Shown here piece after piece: positions 11,641-23,779 of a stretch of 64,000 bases of DNA. Within the stretch, counting starts at the first letter, position 1. Each line of letters opens with the position of its first letter. Made by a program: the position numbers and the translations under genes. Source of the stretch: Enoplolaimus lenunculus (lineage: Eukaryota; Nematoda; Enoplea; Enoplida; Thoracostomopsidae); the NCBI GenBank assembly GCA_030248215.1, contig JASANG010001871.1:124001-188000 (forward strand), given 5' to 3'. The notes beneath the pieces were generated by a model. The model was not told the origin of the DNA. It worked only from the letters and a program-made list of their open reading frames with translations, and did not search any database.

Positions 11641-12134
11641 CGCTATAATGTTTGCACGCTTTCGCTGATTTGTTCATAGTCAACTCTATGGTGCGATGGA
11701 GTAAAACCTAAAGCGCTTCTGCGACAAAATTTAAAGAACCCTTGACAAAGATTGGCGAAAAATTCAATTTTTTAAAACGTTATGCTCACTGAATAGTTTT
11801 CTGTTTCGTAATATCTTAATCATTCACCGTTCCGGGCATTTTATACGGTCCGGTTACACTCTACGTTCTTATAATTTGGCAAAGACTAAGTAATTTGTTT
11901 TGTTTCAGTTTGCTGAATATACCATTTATGCAAAATTGTTGGCAGAAATGATTGTCAGTCAAACCAGTACGATCCTGTTGAATTTTTGGAACTACAGCCA
12001 ACGAAGCGGCTGCTGCACCGTGCACCTGGAGTATTAGCGATCCGCCATTCAACTTTAAAAAATTTTGCAGCTTCAGCGCATTTGAAGCTAAACATCTAAT
12101 TATTTACGGTTGTTTAGCTTCTCGTTCAAGAACA
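11641..12134. other. Gene-free stretch with a possible orphan exon
   Basis: After TTTTGTTTCAG (about 11911) the plus strand is open to a TAG near 12032 (AEYTIYAKLLAEMIVSQTS ... GCCTVHLEY). The minus strand is also open here, so I do not call it a gene. Confidence 0.25.
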
Positions 12135-12312
12135 CTTGCGGATCCAGAGAGGGGGGGCGGAAAGTGATAAACTGGTTAGGTCCCTGTCTTACAATTTTTC
12201 CCCTCAGAAAATTTTTTAGTGATATAAAGATAAGGCCCCTTTACCTTACCAATTTTTATTTCATAACATTTGCCAGCCGACTTCCCGTCAAAAATTTTTG
12301 GCTCCACCACTG
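12135..12312. repeat. REP-GATCC element
   Basis: Starts CTTGCGGATCCAGAGAGGG and ends CAAAAATTTTTGGCTCCACC. A CTTACAATTTTTCCCCTCAG block in the middle is shared with 2987-3170. Confidence 0.65.
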
Positions 12313-12797
12313 CTCAAGAGTGTTTTTCTATCGTTATATTTTCTGAGTTTCTTATTGTTCCATGCCCAAGCAAAGGTAAATATATCTTCGCCCTTGTATA
12401 CGCTTTTGAGTTTAAAGCAAAATCCGCAAATTATACCTGGTCTCTCACTCCAAATGCTCAAAGGGGCATAAATCTCAGTGACCCATCTGAAAAATTGTCA
12501 ATAATGAACATATACGACAGCACCGTTCAAACGAAACAAGAGTGTTATTTTTTGGAATGCACCCCCCGGTTTTTGTTAATCAAGCTAACATGGTATAGTG
12601 GGGTGCTAAAACTTACAGAAGGTTGTGTTCTTGTAATAACTTTATATATGCATGCGACCATTTCTTCTAAGGGGGGCGGGGTAAAATGGTTGATAGGTCC
12701 TGAACCCTTTAGACGTTTTTTGCTACTCAACACCGCACCCTGTCACCAGGTTTAGCCCCCTTTTCTTAATGATACGTTTATGAGTTGACTAGAGGCA
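12313..12797. other. Gene-free stretch with a protein-like open frame
   Basis: Part of a 161-codon open frame (12270-12755) runs through repeat and unique sequence. The unique part, about 12389-12541, reads FEFKAKSANYTWSLTPNAQ and NLSDPSEKLSIMNIYDSTV, which looks protein-like. It has no good donor in phase with the candidate exon at 13127. An orphan exon or chance are both possible. Confidence 0.25.
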
Positions 12798-12967
12798 GAC
12801 CCGTAGCCAGCTCACCTTGTTACGGTGGGCGGGCTAAAAAAATTTTAGGAGGGGCATTCAAGGGTTTTCAGTAAATTACAAGCAACGTTGAAAATTTTCT
12901 AGCGGGAAGCAAAATTTTTCCAAGGGGCTAAGCACCCACTGACCCCCCCTTTCTTGGCTACTGGCCC
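12798..12967 (+). repeat. REP-GTAGCC element, complete
   Basis: GACCCGTAGCCAGCTCACCT start and TTCTTGGCTACTGGCCC end, with AGGAGGGGCATTCAAGGG and GTTGAAAATTTTCT inside. Confidence 0.75.
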
Positions 12968-13126
12968 GACTAGAGCTCGCTTCACGCTGATTGTGTGTCA
13001 TTTGAATATAACAAAATATATTTTCCGGCAGTTTTCGCACTGACCTCAAAGATGCATTTGTTTGGAACATATTGAAAAAAATTGCAACATATACAGCTAA
13101 AATTAAACAAGCGAATAAGTTTGCAG

Positions 13127-13589
13127 AATGCAGTTGCATTCGATCACAATATATTCCGCCTTGCCGAGGGTACTACAACTTTGTTCTGGTACAGTGTCTA
13201 TGCGAGCGTATCTTTGTCTATTTGGGATATATCTGTCAGCTATTATGCGGGATCAGTAATAATTTGCGTCCATGGCGACCAACGCTATACCTTTCTCCTA
13301 TTCCAAGTAATCAATAAGAGCAATTTGTCATTTTCTTCGGGTGAGTGATCATTGAAATCTACGTGAACTGGAATAGAAATTAATTTAGTGGACTTAGCGA
13401 CTGAATGCCTCGCAAAATAATTATCGTCGCAATTCCACAATTTCAGGTTTCGAATTGACAAATTTTAACTCAAACAATTTGCGAGTAGTGTCTGAAATCA
13501 AATTGCAGTTGTTCATCGTCGTGGACGCGAAATTAAATAAACCAGTACACTTTTTTCGAAATATATACCGCTCAGTAATAAAATATTGA
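13127..13589 (+). CDS. Two phase-matched candidate 3' exons, protein not recognised
   Basis: Exon 13127-13340 follows ATAAGTTTGCAG and ends at a consensus GTGAGT donor. Exon 13447-13589 follows CACAATTTCAG and ends in TGA. TCG G|GT joins in frame. The predicted product is rich in beta-branched and aromatic residues (LFWYSVYASVSLSIWDISVS, then FQVINKSNLSFSSG, then LTNFNSNNLRVVSEIKLQLF), as in a beta-sandwich or secreted domain. I recognise no family. No start codon or upstream exon was found: 12389-12541 upstream is protein-like but out of phase. An AATAAA (13577-13582) overlaps the end of the frame. It could be a real gene of unknown type or a decayed copy. Confidence 0.4.
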
Positions 13590-14149
13590 AACCTTTTCTT
13601 GCTTGAACAATTCCAATTTTAGTTGAAATTCAAATTTAAGCTCACAGCAATACTTGAGAGAAAGAGAGCGAAAGAATACCTCGGAACAAGAGTGAAATTT
13701 TAAATTTTTAATACGGTGGTAACAATAAGGGTACAGTAAATCAACCATCTCGCCATGTTATGTCGCAGAAACACTCAAGGGCGCGGGTGCTTGCAGTTGC
13801 AAGACTGCTATTCAGTATTCGGCATGACTACACCTTTGTTTTCAAACAAAACAGTTGGTATATGATCATGATTTTTAGTGACTGGATTCAACGCTTGCTT
13901 GCATTGTACTAGCAAGCGGGTGAATTCTATAAGTAATTATAACGATATGTTACTCAGTATTCAATATTAATCTGCGTTAAGTAGTTAAAGAATAGAAATC
14001 AGGTGAGTCGGCCGTGATATTGTTTTGTTTTATATATTGGCACTTGTGTCCAGTTTTTTTATAGGAAAATAAGACAAAATAGCTACAGTCTCATTGATTT
14101 GTCATTAATTCATTATCTATTTGCGAAGAACTCGCAGATACAATAGGTG
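13590..14149. other. Gene-free stretch upstream of the 14510 gene
   Basis: AT-rich, with no supported exon or element. It may hold the promoter of the 14510 gene, but I see no clear core element. Confidence 0.35.
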
Positions 14150-14288
14150 GCAAGTGCAAGTTTTTGCATGTAAAACTTGCAGCTGCAAATAAGTGCTAGA
14201 TTTGCAGCGAGAATTTGAAACTGCAACTTGTATGCGTTTTCAATCAAAACTTGTAGCTGCAAGTTCTCGCCGCAAATCTTGCACGTTT
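14150..14288. repeat. Foldback element of GTGCAAG / GCAGCTGCAAG type
   Basis: GTGCAAGTTTTTGCATG at left is mirrored by CTCGCCGCAAATCTTGCAC at right. The inner arms are AACTTGCAGCTGCAA and TTGTAGCTGCAAGTT. The stretch could fold into a long imperfect hairpin. It is related to 1665-1890. Confidence 0.6.
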
Positions 14289-14509
14289 GAATGTGATGCG
14301 TTTTTGATTTATGATATCTGGACTGCGTTATTATCCGTTTCGGTTTACGTTTCCGATATCTAAATTGTGTCTTAGTTGCTACACATTATTACGGTATACG
14401 TAGTTGATATCAGAACGAAAAAGGAACGTACCGCTGTTGGCGTTCTACGTTAAAATTAAATTTAAGTAATTTTTGAATTTTTTGAAAAATTTTAATAGGA
14501 GGTCAGACA

Positions 14510-17500
14510 ATGGACGGAGACACGGACGACGCAGTGGCGAACGGAACAGCAGTTGAAGCAACCGGAACTGGAGGTGAAAATGAAGAAGGTTCAACCGAAG
14601 ACCAAATCACTGAACTCTCTGAAGATATACTGGTAAGCGATGCTAAAAACGCCGAATCAAAGGAATCGTTGTTGAATATTCCTGAAATTCCGGCGACAGA
14701 AACCGAATCAGAAAATGAACCAAATCCGGTACAAGAAAATGGTGTAAATGAGGTTGCAAATTTTGGCGAACAACCAGTAGAAAAACTCGAGGTCGAAACA
14801 ACAGAAGAACAGAAAGCAGACGAGGAACAGGCAACGGAACCAAATGAGAAAGAAAAAGAACAAGTCGAGCAAGTCGAAGCGAAAGAAGAACAAGAGCTGA
14901 AGGAACCAGTGGCAGAAGAAGATGAGCCACAACCAATTGGGGAACAAGCACCTTCAAATGAGGAAGAAACAAAGCCGGAGGAAAAAGCAAAACAAGAGAC
15001 CAACAATGTAGAAAACGCTGAAAATGTAACGGAAGATGAACCGAAGGTAGAAGTTGTGGAACGGCAAGAAACACAAACTACAGTCACAGAAGAAGGTGGT
15101 GCTCAAGTGACCACAACAGAAACAACAACAGAACGAACAGAAACAGTAACAACGGAACAGGGGCAAGAACAAATTGTTGTCATCGAAACAGTGGAAACGA
15201 AAGTAGTCACCGAAAGCAGCGATGAACTACAAACAAGTGACGGACAAGAAGAAATCAAAGCAACCACAGAAACAAAAGAAGAATCTGGGCAAGAATCAAC
15301 TGGAGCTGCCGAAAGTGAGCAAATAGAACAAGAAACAATAATATCAGAAGAAATTAAACAAGAACATACGCTAAAAAGTTCAGAAACAACAAAAGGAGAA
15401 CAAATAGAGCAAGAAATAAAAGTGGAAGCCGAGCAAAACGTTGAAGTAAACGCAGAAGACAAAAATACAGCGGAAGAAGAAACAATTTTAGAAGAAGAAA
15501 TTCCAACAGAAACAATCGAGGAGGAAGAAGAAGTACCAACGGAAACCATCGAAGAAGATGAAGCAAACGATCCAGCAGCTGGTTCAGAATCGCAAACAGA
15601 AGACGAAAAACCTTTACCAGGTTCTGATCAAGGCAAAGCTGAAGGCAGTGCTGCAAGCAGCATGAGCAGCCGACGATCTTCATGTACAGACCTAGAAATA
15701 TCAAAATATCCACCAAAACCATCAGAAGTGCCTCAACAAGATCGACCGTTGAGTAGAAAAAGCAGCAGCAATGCGCTAAAGCCAGAGCCGTTGAAAGAAG
15801 AAAAAGAGCCTCCGCAGAATGTTGTCGCTGAAATCACTGCCTCCGAAATAGCGCCAGTGCCAACTGAGTCGGCCCCAGTAGAACAGTCTGCCCCACAGCC
15901 AGAAGAGAACGCTCCTAATAAAGAACCGACACCTCCCACTCTACCAAAAGAGTCAACACATCCCCCTCCAAAAGAACCAACGCCTCCCCCTCCAAAAAAA
16001 GAGCCAACACCTCCTCCTCCGAAAGAACCAACTCCTCCACCAAAGGAGCTAACACCTCCACTGCCTAAAGAACCAACACCCCCTCCTCCGAAGGAACCCA
16101 CGCCTCCGCCACCTAAAGAGCCAACACCTCCTCCTACAAAGGAACCCACACCTCCGCCACCTAAGGAGCCAACACCTCCTCCTCCTCCAAAGGAACCCAC
16201 ACCTCCGCCACCTAAAGAGCCAACGCCTCCTCCTCCTCCTCCAAAGAAGCCCACACCTCCGCCATCTAAGAAGCCAACACCTCCTCCACCAAAGGAGCCA
16301 ACACCACCTCCGCCAAAAAAACCCACCCCTCCACCGCCCAAGGAGCCAACTCCTCCTCCGCCCAAGGAACCAACACCTCCCCCACCAAAACAACCCACAC
16401 CTCCCCCACCTAAAGAACCAAGGACACCCCCCGCATCGCCGAGGCCTTCACCCGCAACCGCTGCCGGATCCCGGCCAAGTCCAAAACCGGAACCATCGCC
16501 TGGCGTCGATGATACCATTGGTCCACTACGCTCTGAATCGATTGCATACATCCCTCGACGTGTTCAAAGTTTCGCCGCACCAACCGGGTTTGTATCATCA
16601 TCCTATGGTGCCTTACCAAGTCCTACGTCTTCCACCGGCAGAGGCGGAAGTTATTTCGGTGGCAGTGGCCTTCAGCGTAACATTAGCTACTCGGTGATGC
16701 CGTCTTCGGTGCCTGGCAGCAGAATGGCTCAAAGCTATCACGGCTACTTGCCGCGCGACGCTAGTTTTGGATCGTTCGCATCGTTTGCGTCGACAATCGG
16801 GTTCGAACGAGCGCTGATGGCCGGTGGAGGCAGCGGCTTCGGCCGTTCCAGTCGTCGGCCTTCGACTTCAAGTTATACATCAAACTATAGCAGACAGTTT
16901 GACGATAAGGTCCGGAGTGCGCCGCTTGGAAGCCCGCTGTCATCGGCGTTTAGACAATTCGACGCTCACATATCACGTAATCGCAGCCGCAGTCGCGAAC
17001 GACGTGATATATTTGAACGGAATCGTAACGCGACTCGGTCTGAGTTACGATATTTAACCGCAGCAGCAACAGGACTCGGCCGGCCAAGTCCTGCAACCGC
17101 GGCGTTCGGCCTTTCTATGCCACCGTCAATGTACGAAGGCCGAGTGTACACATTTCGCGATCGGCCAACGGCCTCATCAGCACTGATGGCGTATTGTGTG
17201 AAGAAAAATGCGCAACTGTCACAAGGCAGACAGTACGGAGGACACTTGGGATACTACGGAGGGTCACAGTGAGTTTGTGTTATTAAGCCATTAAATCTAA
17301 AATCAGTACTGTATTGACCCGAATAAGAGGGGGAGGGGTAATAAGAGGGGGTCCCCATTTTGAGTCCGAATCAATTGGAGTCCGTATCCCTGATAAGAGT
17401 CCGTAAGCGGATAGAGTCACAAAACCCTAATTAGAGTCCATAAATGTTAATTAACCCTAATTGTAGCACATAAATGATTCCAGGACCAAATAATTTGAGT

Positions 17501-19179
17501 TTGAAACTTTATAGCGTACTTAAACTTTGAAAGTACATTCCTAAGTATAACCTTTTATTATCGCTCAAACTATTGAAACGAGACAAATAAACGTTTAATT
17601 CAACGGATAATTGCAGTACTGGATATATATCAGTAACGAAGGGCGGCGGAGCTTGGGTTAAAAATAAATAACAGTCCGTAACCGAATAACAAGGGGGGTA
17701 CCCTCTGGAGAGGCGAAATAAATATCAGTCCCTCTCTTATTCGGGTCGCTATACAGTACAATACAGATGATAAAGTAAAAAAGATGATAACGTAAATAAT
17801 TACAGCTTATTAATTATTTTTGACAGTCTTTTTCTTACCTTGTTTGGATTTCAATTAATTCGTCGGTGCTTCTGCGGTAAACTGAGTTTCGAATGATGTC
17901 CAAATTTACGTATCGAGTTTATGCAACTTCAATAATCAATGCGAAATCAGGCAAGGGTAGGGGCTCCAGCGAAAACCTATATATTTGTATATAATTTTCT
18001 GTTTAAACTCTTGTTCAGGTGGGGGCCGAGCGATAATCGCAGTCCTAGGATTGCAACCACTAAAAGCATACGATAATGACGTGATTGGGTTTGAAATTAT
18101 CAATAAGTTTTAAGGCGCACACCGTATCCGGCAACCGGTTGCACTTTTGGTTTTGACAAATCTGGCTCCATCGACAATGTAGAACGATTCACAAGCCGAT
18201 ACCCGACAGCTGGACCGCCTTCACGCTACGGAACTGTTTCGTTTCAGCAAGGAACCCCGGTACGTGTTGCGGATGTAGCCAAGGACTGCGGAACGTTTGA
18301 AAAAATTACGTTACTTCAACCCTTTTGCCACAATTTTGTGCTTATTTTAAGGGATGCGCAGGAATTGTTTGTCAGTCTGTGTATGAATTACCTAAACTAT
18401 GGGTGGTTGGGTTACGATTGAACAATCTTCACATGCTGCAAACAGAGCGGAATGCTCTTATCGCGCCGCTTTTTGTTCGATCAAGTCAAGTTTTCACCTC
18501 CTAATTAAGTAGGGGGTGGGTGGGTGGAAACTTATCAAGATTTATCCTTCCAATTTTGGAAACAGTTGATTATACCAAGAGTCGATAATAAGAGTGTGCA
18601 ACTTCCAAAAATACACGTGGCATAAAAAGTACCACCGCGCGTTGCGTTTTGCCCATACCCCCCCTTATTTAGGGGGGTCACTTTCACACAGAACTCAGCT
18701 AAACTTAATTCAAAAATATAACTGGACAAGGTTTGCACTGTGTATCGCAGCAGTATTTGCCTGGGTTCAAGGTTTCAACACCCCCCCCCCCAAATGAGGG
18801 GGGTAGGCCAAAAACGCAACGCGTGCCGGGTACATTCTTTAATACACAGAATGTACCCAGTTGCACACTGTTGTTATAAAGAATGATCATCCATTCTTGA
18901 TTATACTAACTGGCGAACAACAATGCATGTTTCAAAACCAAGGCGATTTTCCTAGAAGGTCATTTGCATTGGTGGTCGCCTTCTATGTCAAATGCCGTCT
19001 GGCGTGCAATTAATGAAAAAGAGTCGGTATATTTATATACATTTTTTTCAGAAGCCGTGTTAATGACTATATATATATGGTCCTGCGTAGTAAGCCTAAG
19101 TTTATACCTAAGCCTAAGCTTAAATCTACACCTTAGCTTGAGCGTGAGTCTAAGCCAAGCCTTATCCTAAGCCTAAGCA

Positions 19180-19237
<58 letters not shown>

Positions 19238-20760
19238 CATATATATATAGATATATATATGTATGTATGTATGTATGTATATATACTTATATATATGTGT
19301 GTATAATGCAACAAAATAAACATTGTAGAAGGGAACATTCGCCTTCTACAAATTAACACCAGTGTGAAGAGAAGTGAACAAGTACCGAAAACTATTTCGA
19401 CAGCATTAAAACTTTCGCCCATGTTACTTTAAGGGGCATCCAGGATTCTGGTGGGTCTATAAACGAATTGGTTTAGATTCTAGATTACATTTTTGCTTAT
19501 GCTTAGACTTAAGCTTAATCTTAAACTTAGGAAGTCATTTTTGCAACGCTTAGGCTTAGTCATAGGCTTAGGAATACGCTTAATCTACTGTTACGCCCTT
19601 AAAGTAACATTGGCCAAACATTTAATGTCATAGCAATTTTTCTTGATTCTATGATAGTTTGTTCCCGTATCCTGGTTGTAAAACTTCCCAAAACTTTTAT
19701 ACACACGAAACCAAATTGTTTTTATGCCTGTGCCAAATACAAGTCTTTATTTTTTTAGGCTGAGTCCTTTTTGCGTGGACAGTCCAGCAGTCGATATTTA
19801 CCTGAAACTGGATCAACAAAGCTGACGTTTTATCAAAAGACTTATCCAATGTCGTATACTTATAGCGTAAGTCAACGTCAAATATGTATGAAACTGTAGT
19901 GGGCACAAATTTATTTTAAGGCGCCTTGCCAGTGTTTTCAATTTTAAGCGGTTCAGGACTGATACAGTAAACGATGAGTTTTGTAAAATCCACTAATTAA
20001 GATAGCAGAAACAGCTTGTTATCAATTAATAATTGATCTGTCGCGATGAACAGTGGCGGATCCAGGATCTCAAAATAGGGGGGGGGGCAAAATTTCACAG
20101 GCAATAAACTTACTTTTGACTAACACACAAACCACGTTCTATTGTCACAAAATTGCTATATATTTTTTGTCGAGATGCTGTTGGGGGGGCCACGGCCGGG
20201 GTGGCCCTCCCCATGGATCCGCCATTGGCGATGAACCTTTTCAGTTATCTGTGGTTTTAAAGCGGTGAATCAATTACTATGATTCTTAAGGCACGTGTAA
20301 ACATCAGGGGGCGGAGAGTTTATCTGTGGAACTAGAACGGAGTAAGCTTAAGCGTTAGACAAATTGTTTTGCTTGGCTTAGGCTTAGGCTTAGGAATATG
20401 TTTATAATACTGTTCCGCTCCAGTTGTTTACATTGGTCATTCCTACGATAGTACCTTTCGCAACTATAGCAGCATTCAATAGGTAGTTCAACTAGAAAAA
20501 CAATGTTTGTATGCGTTCAATCAACTTTAAACTTGTCAGATTCAATTGAGATACGAGAACTTGACGTCACGACCCTCAAAGTAACATTGGCCAACAATGT
20601 TTGCAAGAACCTAAATTGTGTTCAAGTCATTTCATAGTATCTAACATTTCAGACCACATCATTTTCACCAGCCGGTACCCGTTCTCGTTCATCGTACACC
20701 ACATCGAGTACGTACGGACGTAGCAGTGGCGGAAGTTCGCGAATACGACGATTAGCTTGA
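14510..20760 (+). CDS. Large low-complexity protein: acidic head, KEPTPPPP repeats, Arg/Ser/Tyr tail; four exons
   Basis: Exons 14510-17268, 18115-18259, 19759-19866 and 20653-20760 (TGA) join in phase to give about 1039 residues. Donors are GTGAGT, GTACGT and GTAAGT; acceptors are TTTTAAG, TTTTTTTAG and ACATTTCAG. Residues 1-470 are Glu/Thr/Val-rich with no signal peptide or membrane segment. Residues 470-640 are about 21 KEPTPPPP-like units. The rest is Ser/Arg/Tyr/Gly-rich with a short SRNRSRSRERR tract. Exons 2-4 carry related SRY-x-P motifs (TSRYPTAGPPSRYG, SSRYLPETG, SPAGTRSRSSY). The start follows an AATAG acceptor-like site 11 bp upstream, so a 5' non-coding exon or trans-splicing is possible. 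The PEVK-like composition suggests an extended, flexible scaffold or cytoskeletal protein, but that is only inference. Alternative ends are possible: ignoring the first donor gives a 920-residue form ending at 17272. Confidence 0.8.
15921..16430 (+). repeat. Coding repeat, about 21 units of 24-33 bp (KEPTPPPP)
   Basis: This in-frame tandem repeat lies within the first exon of the 14510 gene. Units vary in the number of prolines (three to six) and in KE, KK or KQ starts. Triplet-sized length changes fit replication slippage that keeps the frame. Confidence 0.85.
17307..17758 (+). repeat. REP-GACCCG element, complete, in intron 1 of the 14510 gene
   Basis: TACTGTATTGACCCGAATAA at left, inverted TTATTCGGGTCGCTATACAG at right. 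It starts 38 bp after the exon 1 donor. It has a short tandem duplication of the AATAAGAGGGGG end. Confidence 0.85.
18596..18866. repeat. Inverted-repeat element, second copy of the 4620-4846 family
   Basis: It has GCGCGTTGCGTTTTGCCC at left and inverted GGCCAAAAACGCAACGCG at right, then GGGTACATTCTTTAATACAC. A run of C (18780-18791) and CATTTGGGGG-like words lie within. Intron 2 of the 14510 gene. Confidence 0.65.
19090..19180 (-). repeat. Degenerate TTAGGC-core tract
   Basis: Many CCTAAGCCTAAG words on the plus strand, i.e. TTAGGC on the minus. They directly abut the AT microsatellite. Confidence 0.55.
19181..19312. repeat. (AT)n and (TATG)n microsatellite
   Basis: About 25 AT dinucleotides, then mixed ATATAC and TATG repeats, all in intron 2 of the 14510 gene. 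Confidence 0.95.
19417..19614 (+). repeat. TEL-B element, complete
   Basis: GCCCATGTTACTTTAAGGGG left, GCCCTTAAAGTAACATTGGC right, with CTTAGGCTTAG-type words between. Intron 2 of the 14510 gene, 145 bp before exon 3. Confidence 0.8.
20052..20226. repeat. REP-GATCC element
   Basis: CAGTGGCGGATCCAGGATCT left, CCATGGATCCGCCATTG right. A run of nine G follows the left end. Intron 3 of the 14510 gene. Confidence 0.7.
20298..20437 (+). repeat. TEL-A element with TTAGGC core
   Basis: GTAAACATCAGGGGGCGGAG left, CCGCTCCAGTTGTTTACATT right, and GGCTTAGGCTTAGGCTTAGG inside. Intron 3 of the 14510 gene. Confidence 0.75.
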
Positions 20761-21027
20761 AAAAACAACGAACTGCAACCATACGTAAAAACAACTGCAA
20801 CCATCGCCGTTAGGCTTCTGTCGCTAATACGTCACTTAACGTCGCTAATTGGCTCCGATCCCCGCCCCATCGATGCGCTGTTATTTATTTTTTTTGTGTT
20901 TTTTACAAACATATCATTGCACTCGTCGTCAAGATATGCAAATGGGACGCATATCAGTTGATTTTTATTCAGTGACTTTGAACTGGGTTAAAAATTCGAG
21001 AGATGTTCAAATACGAAAAACGACGAA

Positions 21028-21033
21028 AATAAA
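21028..21033 (+). other. Likely polyadenylation signal of the 14510 gene
   Basis: AATAAA, 268 bp after the TGA at 20760, with no other strong signal between. Confidence 0.5.
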
Positions 21034-21356
21034 GTTTTAGTTGGATCTTAGCGTCAAGTACTTGCAAATGTGTGCAGCACCTACCGCCAGTTAGTGATAT
21101 TCATGCATTCATTTAACTTGTTTGCGCTTACCATGCACGGGCGTCCGCTGCCAGTTATATTTGTGAGCAACAGAATAATTTATACGGCTCCCTACAATTG
21201 CAATTCAAGATTGTTTACTTTTAGACCGAGTCTATTTGAGGGCATCAGCCAAATTTGGGGGTACACGGGCGTCGCTTGAATTTTAGGTTCGAGTGCCAGT
21301 AGGCTTTTTAGAAAAACGTATATAGGTGACAGGGCCCATGTTCCCTTTTAGGGCCA

Positions 21357-22005
21357 GGGCCCGTGTTAGTTTTAGGGCCGTACCAGTTTCTGGAGAGTCT
21401 GTAAAAGCGTTGGCTCACATTCTATGCGGTCTGGCGATCCGAAAAATTTAAATGGTGTTCCCAAGTTATTGAGCATTCTGATTAACTGGTATTATGACGG
21501 CTACACTCATCTCAGAGTACAAGGTCAAGGAGTGACCTCGTAATATTTGAGTATATGCTTTATATAGTTTCATATTATTACGCATAGGGTACCGTGTTAA
21601 GGCAATTTTTTTTGAGTGGGGTATATGTGAAACTATGGAACCACGACAAACGAGTTTTTGGTACGCAATGGACTTTATTTGAGTGTAAATAATAGTTTCA
21701 CATTTGCCCTATTCGTAAAAAATAGCTGCCTTACCATTTTTAGATTTTTATATTATACGACTTATGTAAGTGATTTTGATGATATATTCTACGATAGGGA
21801 CAGTATTCATAAATCGGTCTGCGACCATATTTTTAATCATAGATGACTGTCCATTTAGAAATAGGAAACTCGGTGGACATTGGAACCGGAACGTCTAGGG
21901 TTACGCTAAGAATTAGGCTTATGTTTTCCTGCCTACCCTTACATTTAGACTAGATTTAATCTTAGGATTAGGCTTAATTGGTAGACCTTTATAGGTAACA
22001 CGGAC
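21357..22005. repeat. Probable long inverted-end element with GGGCCCGTGTTA ends
   Basis: GGGCCCGTGTTAGTTTTAGG at left and GACCTTTATAGGTAACACGG at right. The right third holds GATTAGGCTTA words. A similar right end occurs near 22525-22560 (CCCTTGTAGTTAACACGGCC). Confidence 0.4.
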
Positions 22006-23075
22006 CATCATACAGATCTTATGAGTTTTGAACTAGTAAATCAAACTTTATATAAGTTCACATAGATGTTTCTACGTACAACGACAACGTTTTGTTCTTA
22101 GTAGATTGAACAAATCACTCTTATTTTAAAACATATCGCTAACTGGTAATAGTTTGCATAACCGCTTTAGGATAGCATCTTGGGCTATTTTAGATTCAGA
22201 GCTTAGACTGAGAACCTTAATCATGGAACAAAGCTTGTGTTTGTGTGTTTGGTTTTTTTATGCTTTACATAGATAGTATATCGTCTATCTAGGACCAAAT
22301 GCAGTATTATTTCTTTGTATACGCAGTACAACTATATGCTTCTAATGTCTTTTTATTGATACATAATTGGTGGATCAACATCGGAATACGGTGGGACAAC
22401 CGTTGGTGTTGTGACCTGGTCTACTTTGAGTTACAGTTTTGGCAATGTTTATTATTGGAGCTTGCTCATTTGGAGACAATTGGTTTGGAGCACTTAGAGA
22501 CTGGGAAACTTTGGCTTTGGCTTAGACTTACTAGCCAGGCCCTTGTAGTTAACACGGCCCTAATACTATGAATCAACCTTCTGCCCATTTAGTTCTGTAA
22601 GCCGATTCAAATATACCTCGCATGCCAATACCCTACACAGGACAATTACTAATTGGCTTAGGCGAATCTACTATTTTATGTAATAGCAGATTGGCCTAGG
22701 TATAGTTGATAATTTTCATGAATAGCAGATTGGCGTACGACATATACATAAACGATATGATGGTCAACCAAACTGAAACCTGAAAGAAGCATTGACCAAT
22801 GACCACTATTACTTCCTGAAATCCACTGTTTTACAGAAAATAAGCAGTTTGGTTAACTCGCAAAGTGGTCCATTAAAAAGTATGCGGTTAATATGCACAA
22901 TGTTGCACGCACATTTATCCATACATGGGTGTGAACGGCGAGTAGGCTTTTGTGCCACTTTTCCCACATTTAAGGTCCAAGATCCAGGCTAAAAGTTCTG
23001 TCAAAAGCTCAGGCTTAGCTGTAGAAATCATTTTCCTAAAGCTAAGCCTATTAATTTATGTCTAAGGTAGGGGGT
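22006..23075. other. Gene-free stretch with a repeat shared with 31740-31860
   Basis: No supported exon. At about 22630-22760 the words GGACAATTACTAATTGGC and GCAGATTGGC...GACATATACA recur at 31740-31860, so this is a dispersed repeat. Confidence 0.4.
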
Positions 23076-23240
23076 CAGACCCATATCTGGCTCATCTTAA
23101 TGGGGGAGGGGTTAAAAATTTATCAGGAGGGGCATACACGGGTTCTCGTTGACTTACAAGCGAAAATTTTCTAGGGGGGGCGAAACTTTTTTCAAGAGGG
23201 GCTCAGCGCCCCTGTCTTCGTCTTGACTACTGGTCTGACA
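23076..23240 (+). repeat. REP-GTAGCC copy
   Basis: CAGACCCATATCTGGCTCAT start, TCAGGAGGGGCATACACGGG, then GGCTCAGCGCCCCTG. Confidence 0.55.
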
Positions 23241-23779
23241 GGGTTGTACAAAGTGTACAAAAGCCGATGACTAACCATTGACCAAAAACAAACTTTGAAA
23301 TTTGAGAAAATAATAATTGTATTAATTGAAAATTTCTGTTGCTCAAATGTTTGGGCCAATATTATCTTAATGGGCGTAACAGTAATATTTGCATTTGCTT
23401 AAGTCTAGACTATGCCTAAGCAAAAATAGTCCAAAAGTTCCGTTTACTGAAAAAAGTGGTTTATCCCGCAAAATAGCATTTTCAAACGTTCGTATTTGTC
23501 GCAAACAATAAACTATTTTTGGGGTAATTCATTTACACAGCAACGAGAAATGCACTTCCTTGTTTCTGCGTGAAAAATCAAGTATCAAACTTTAAGTACA
23601 CAACGTTAAGTATAAATACTTTATACGATTTTAGACAACTCAGCTTTATACCTCAGTCAAGTTAAAAACTATGGTTTTATAGTTAAAACAGTGCCTACAA
23701 TCAGGGGCGTTTTTCAAAGAAGGCCTATGCAAAAATTAGGGGTAGAACGTTTCCTGTGGGACGGGAACTGAGTATATTA

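Noticed and set aside
12270-12755. 161-codon plus-strand frame as one gene
   Set aside because: It begins in a REP-GATCC element; only the middle looks protein-like.
15733-16551. Minus-strand 272-codon Gly-rich frame
   Set aside because: It is the complement of the KEPTPPPP coding repeat of the 14510 gene.
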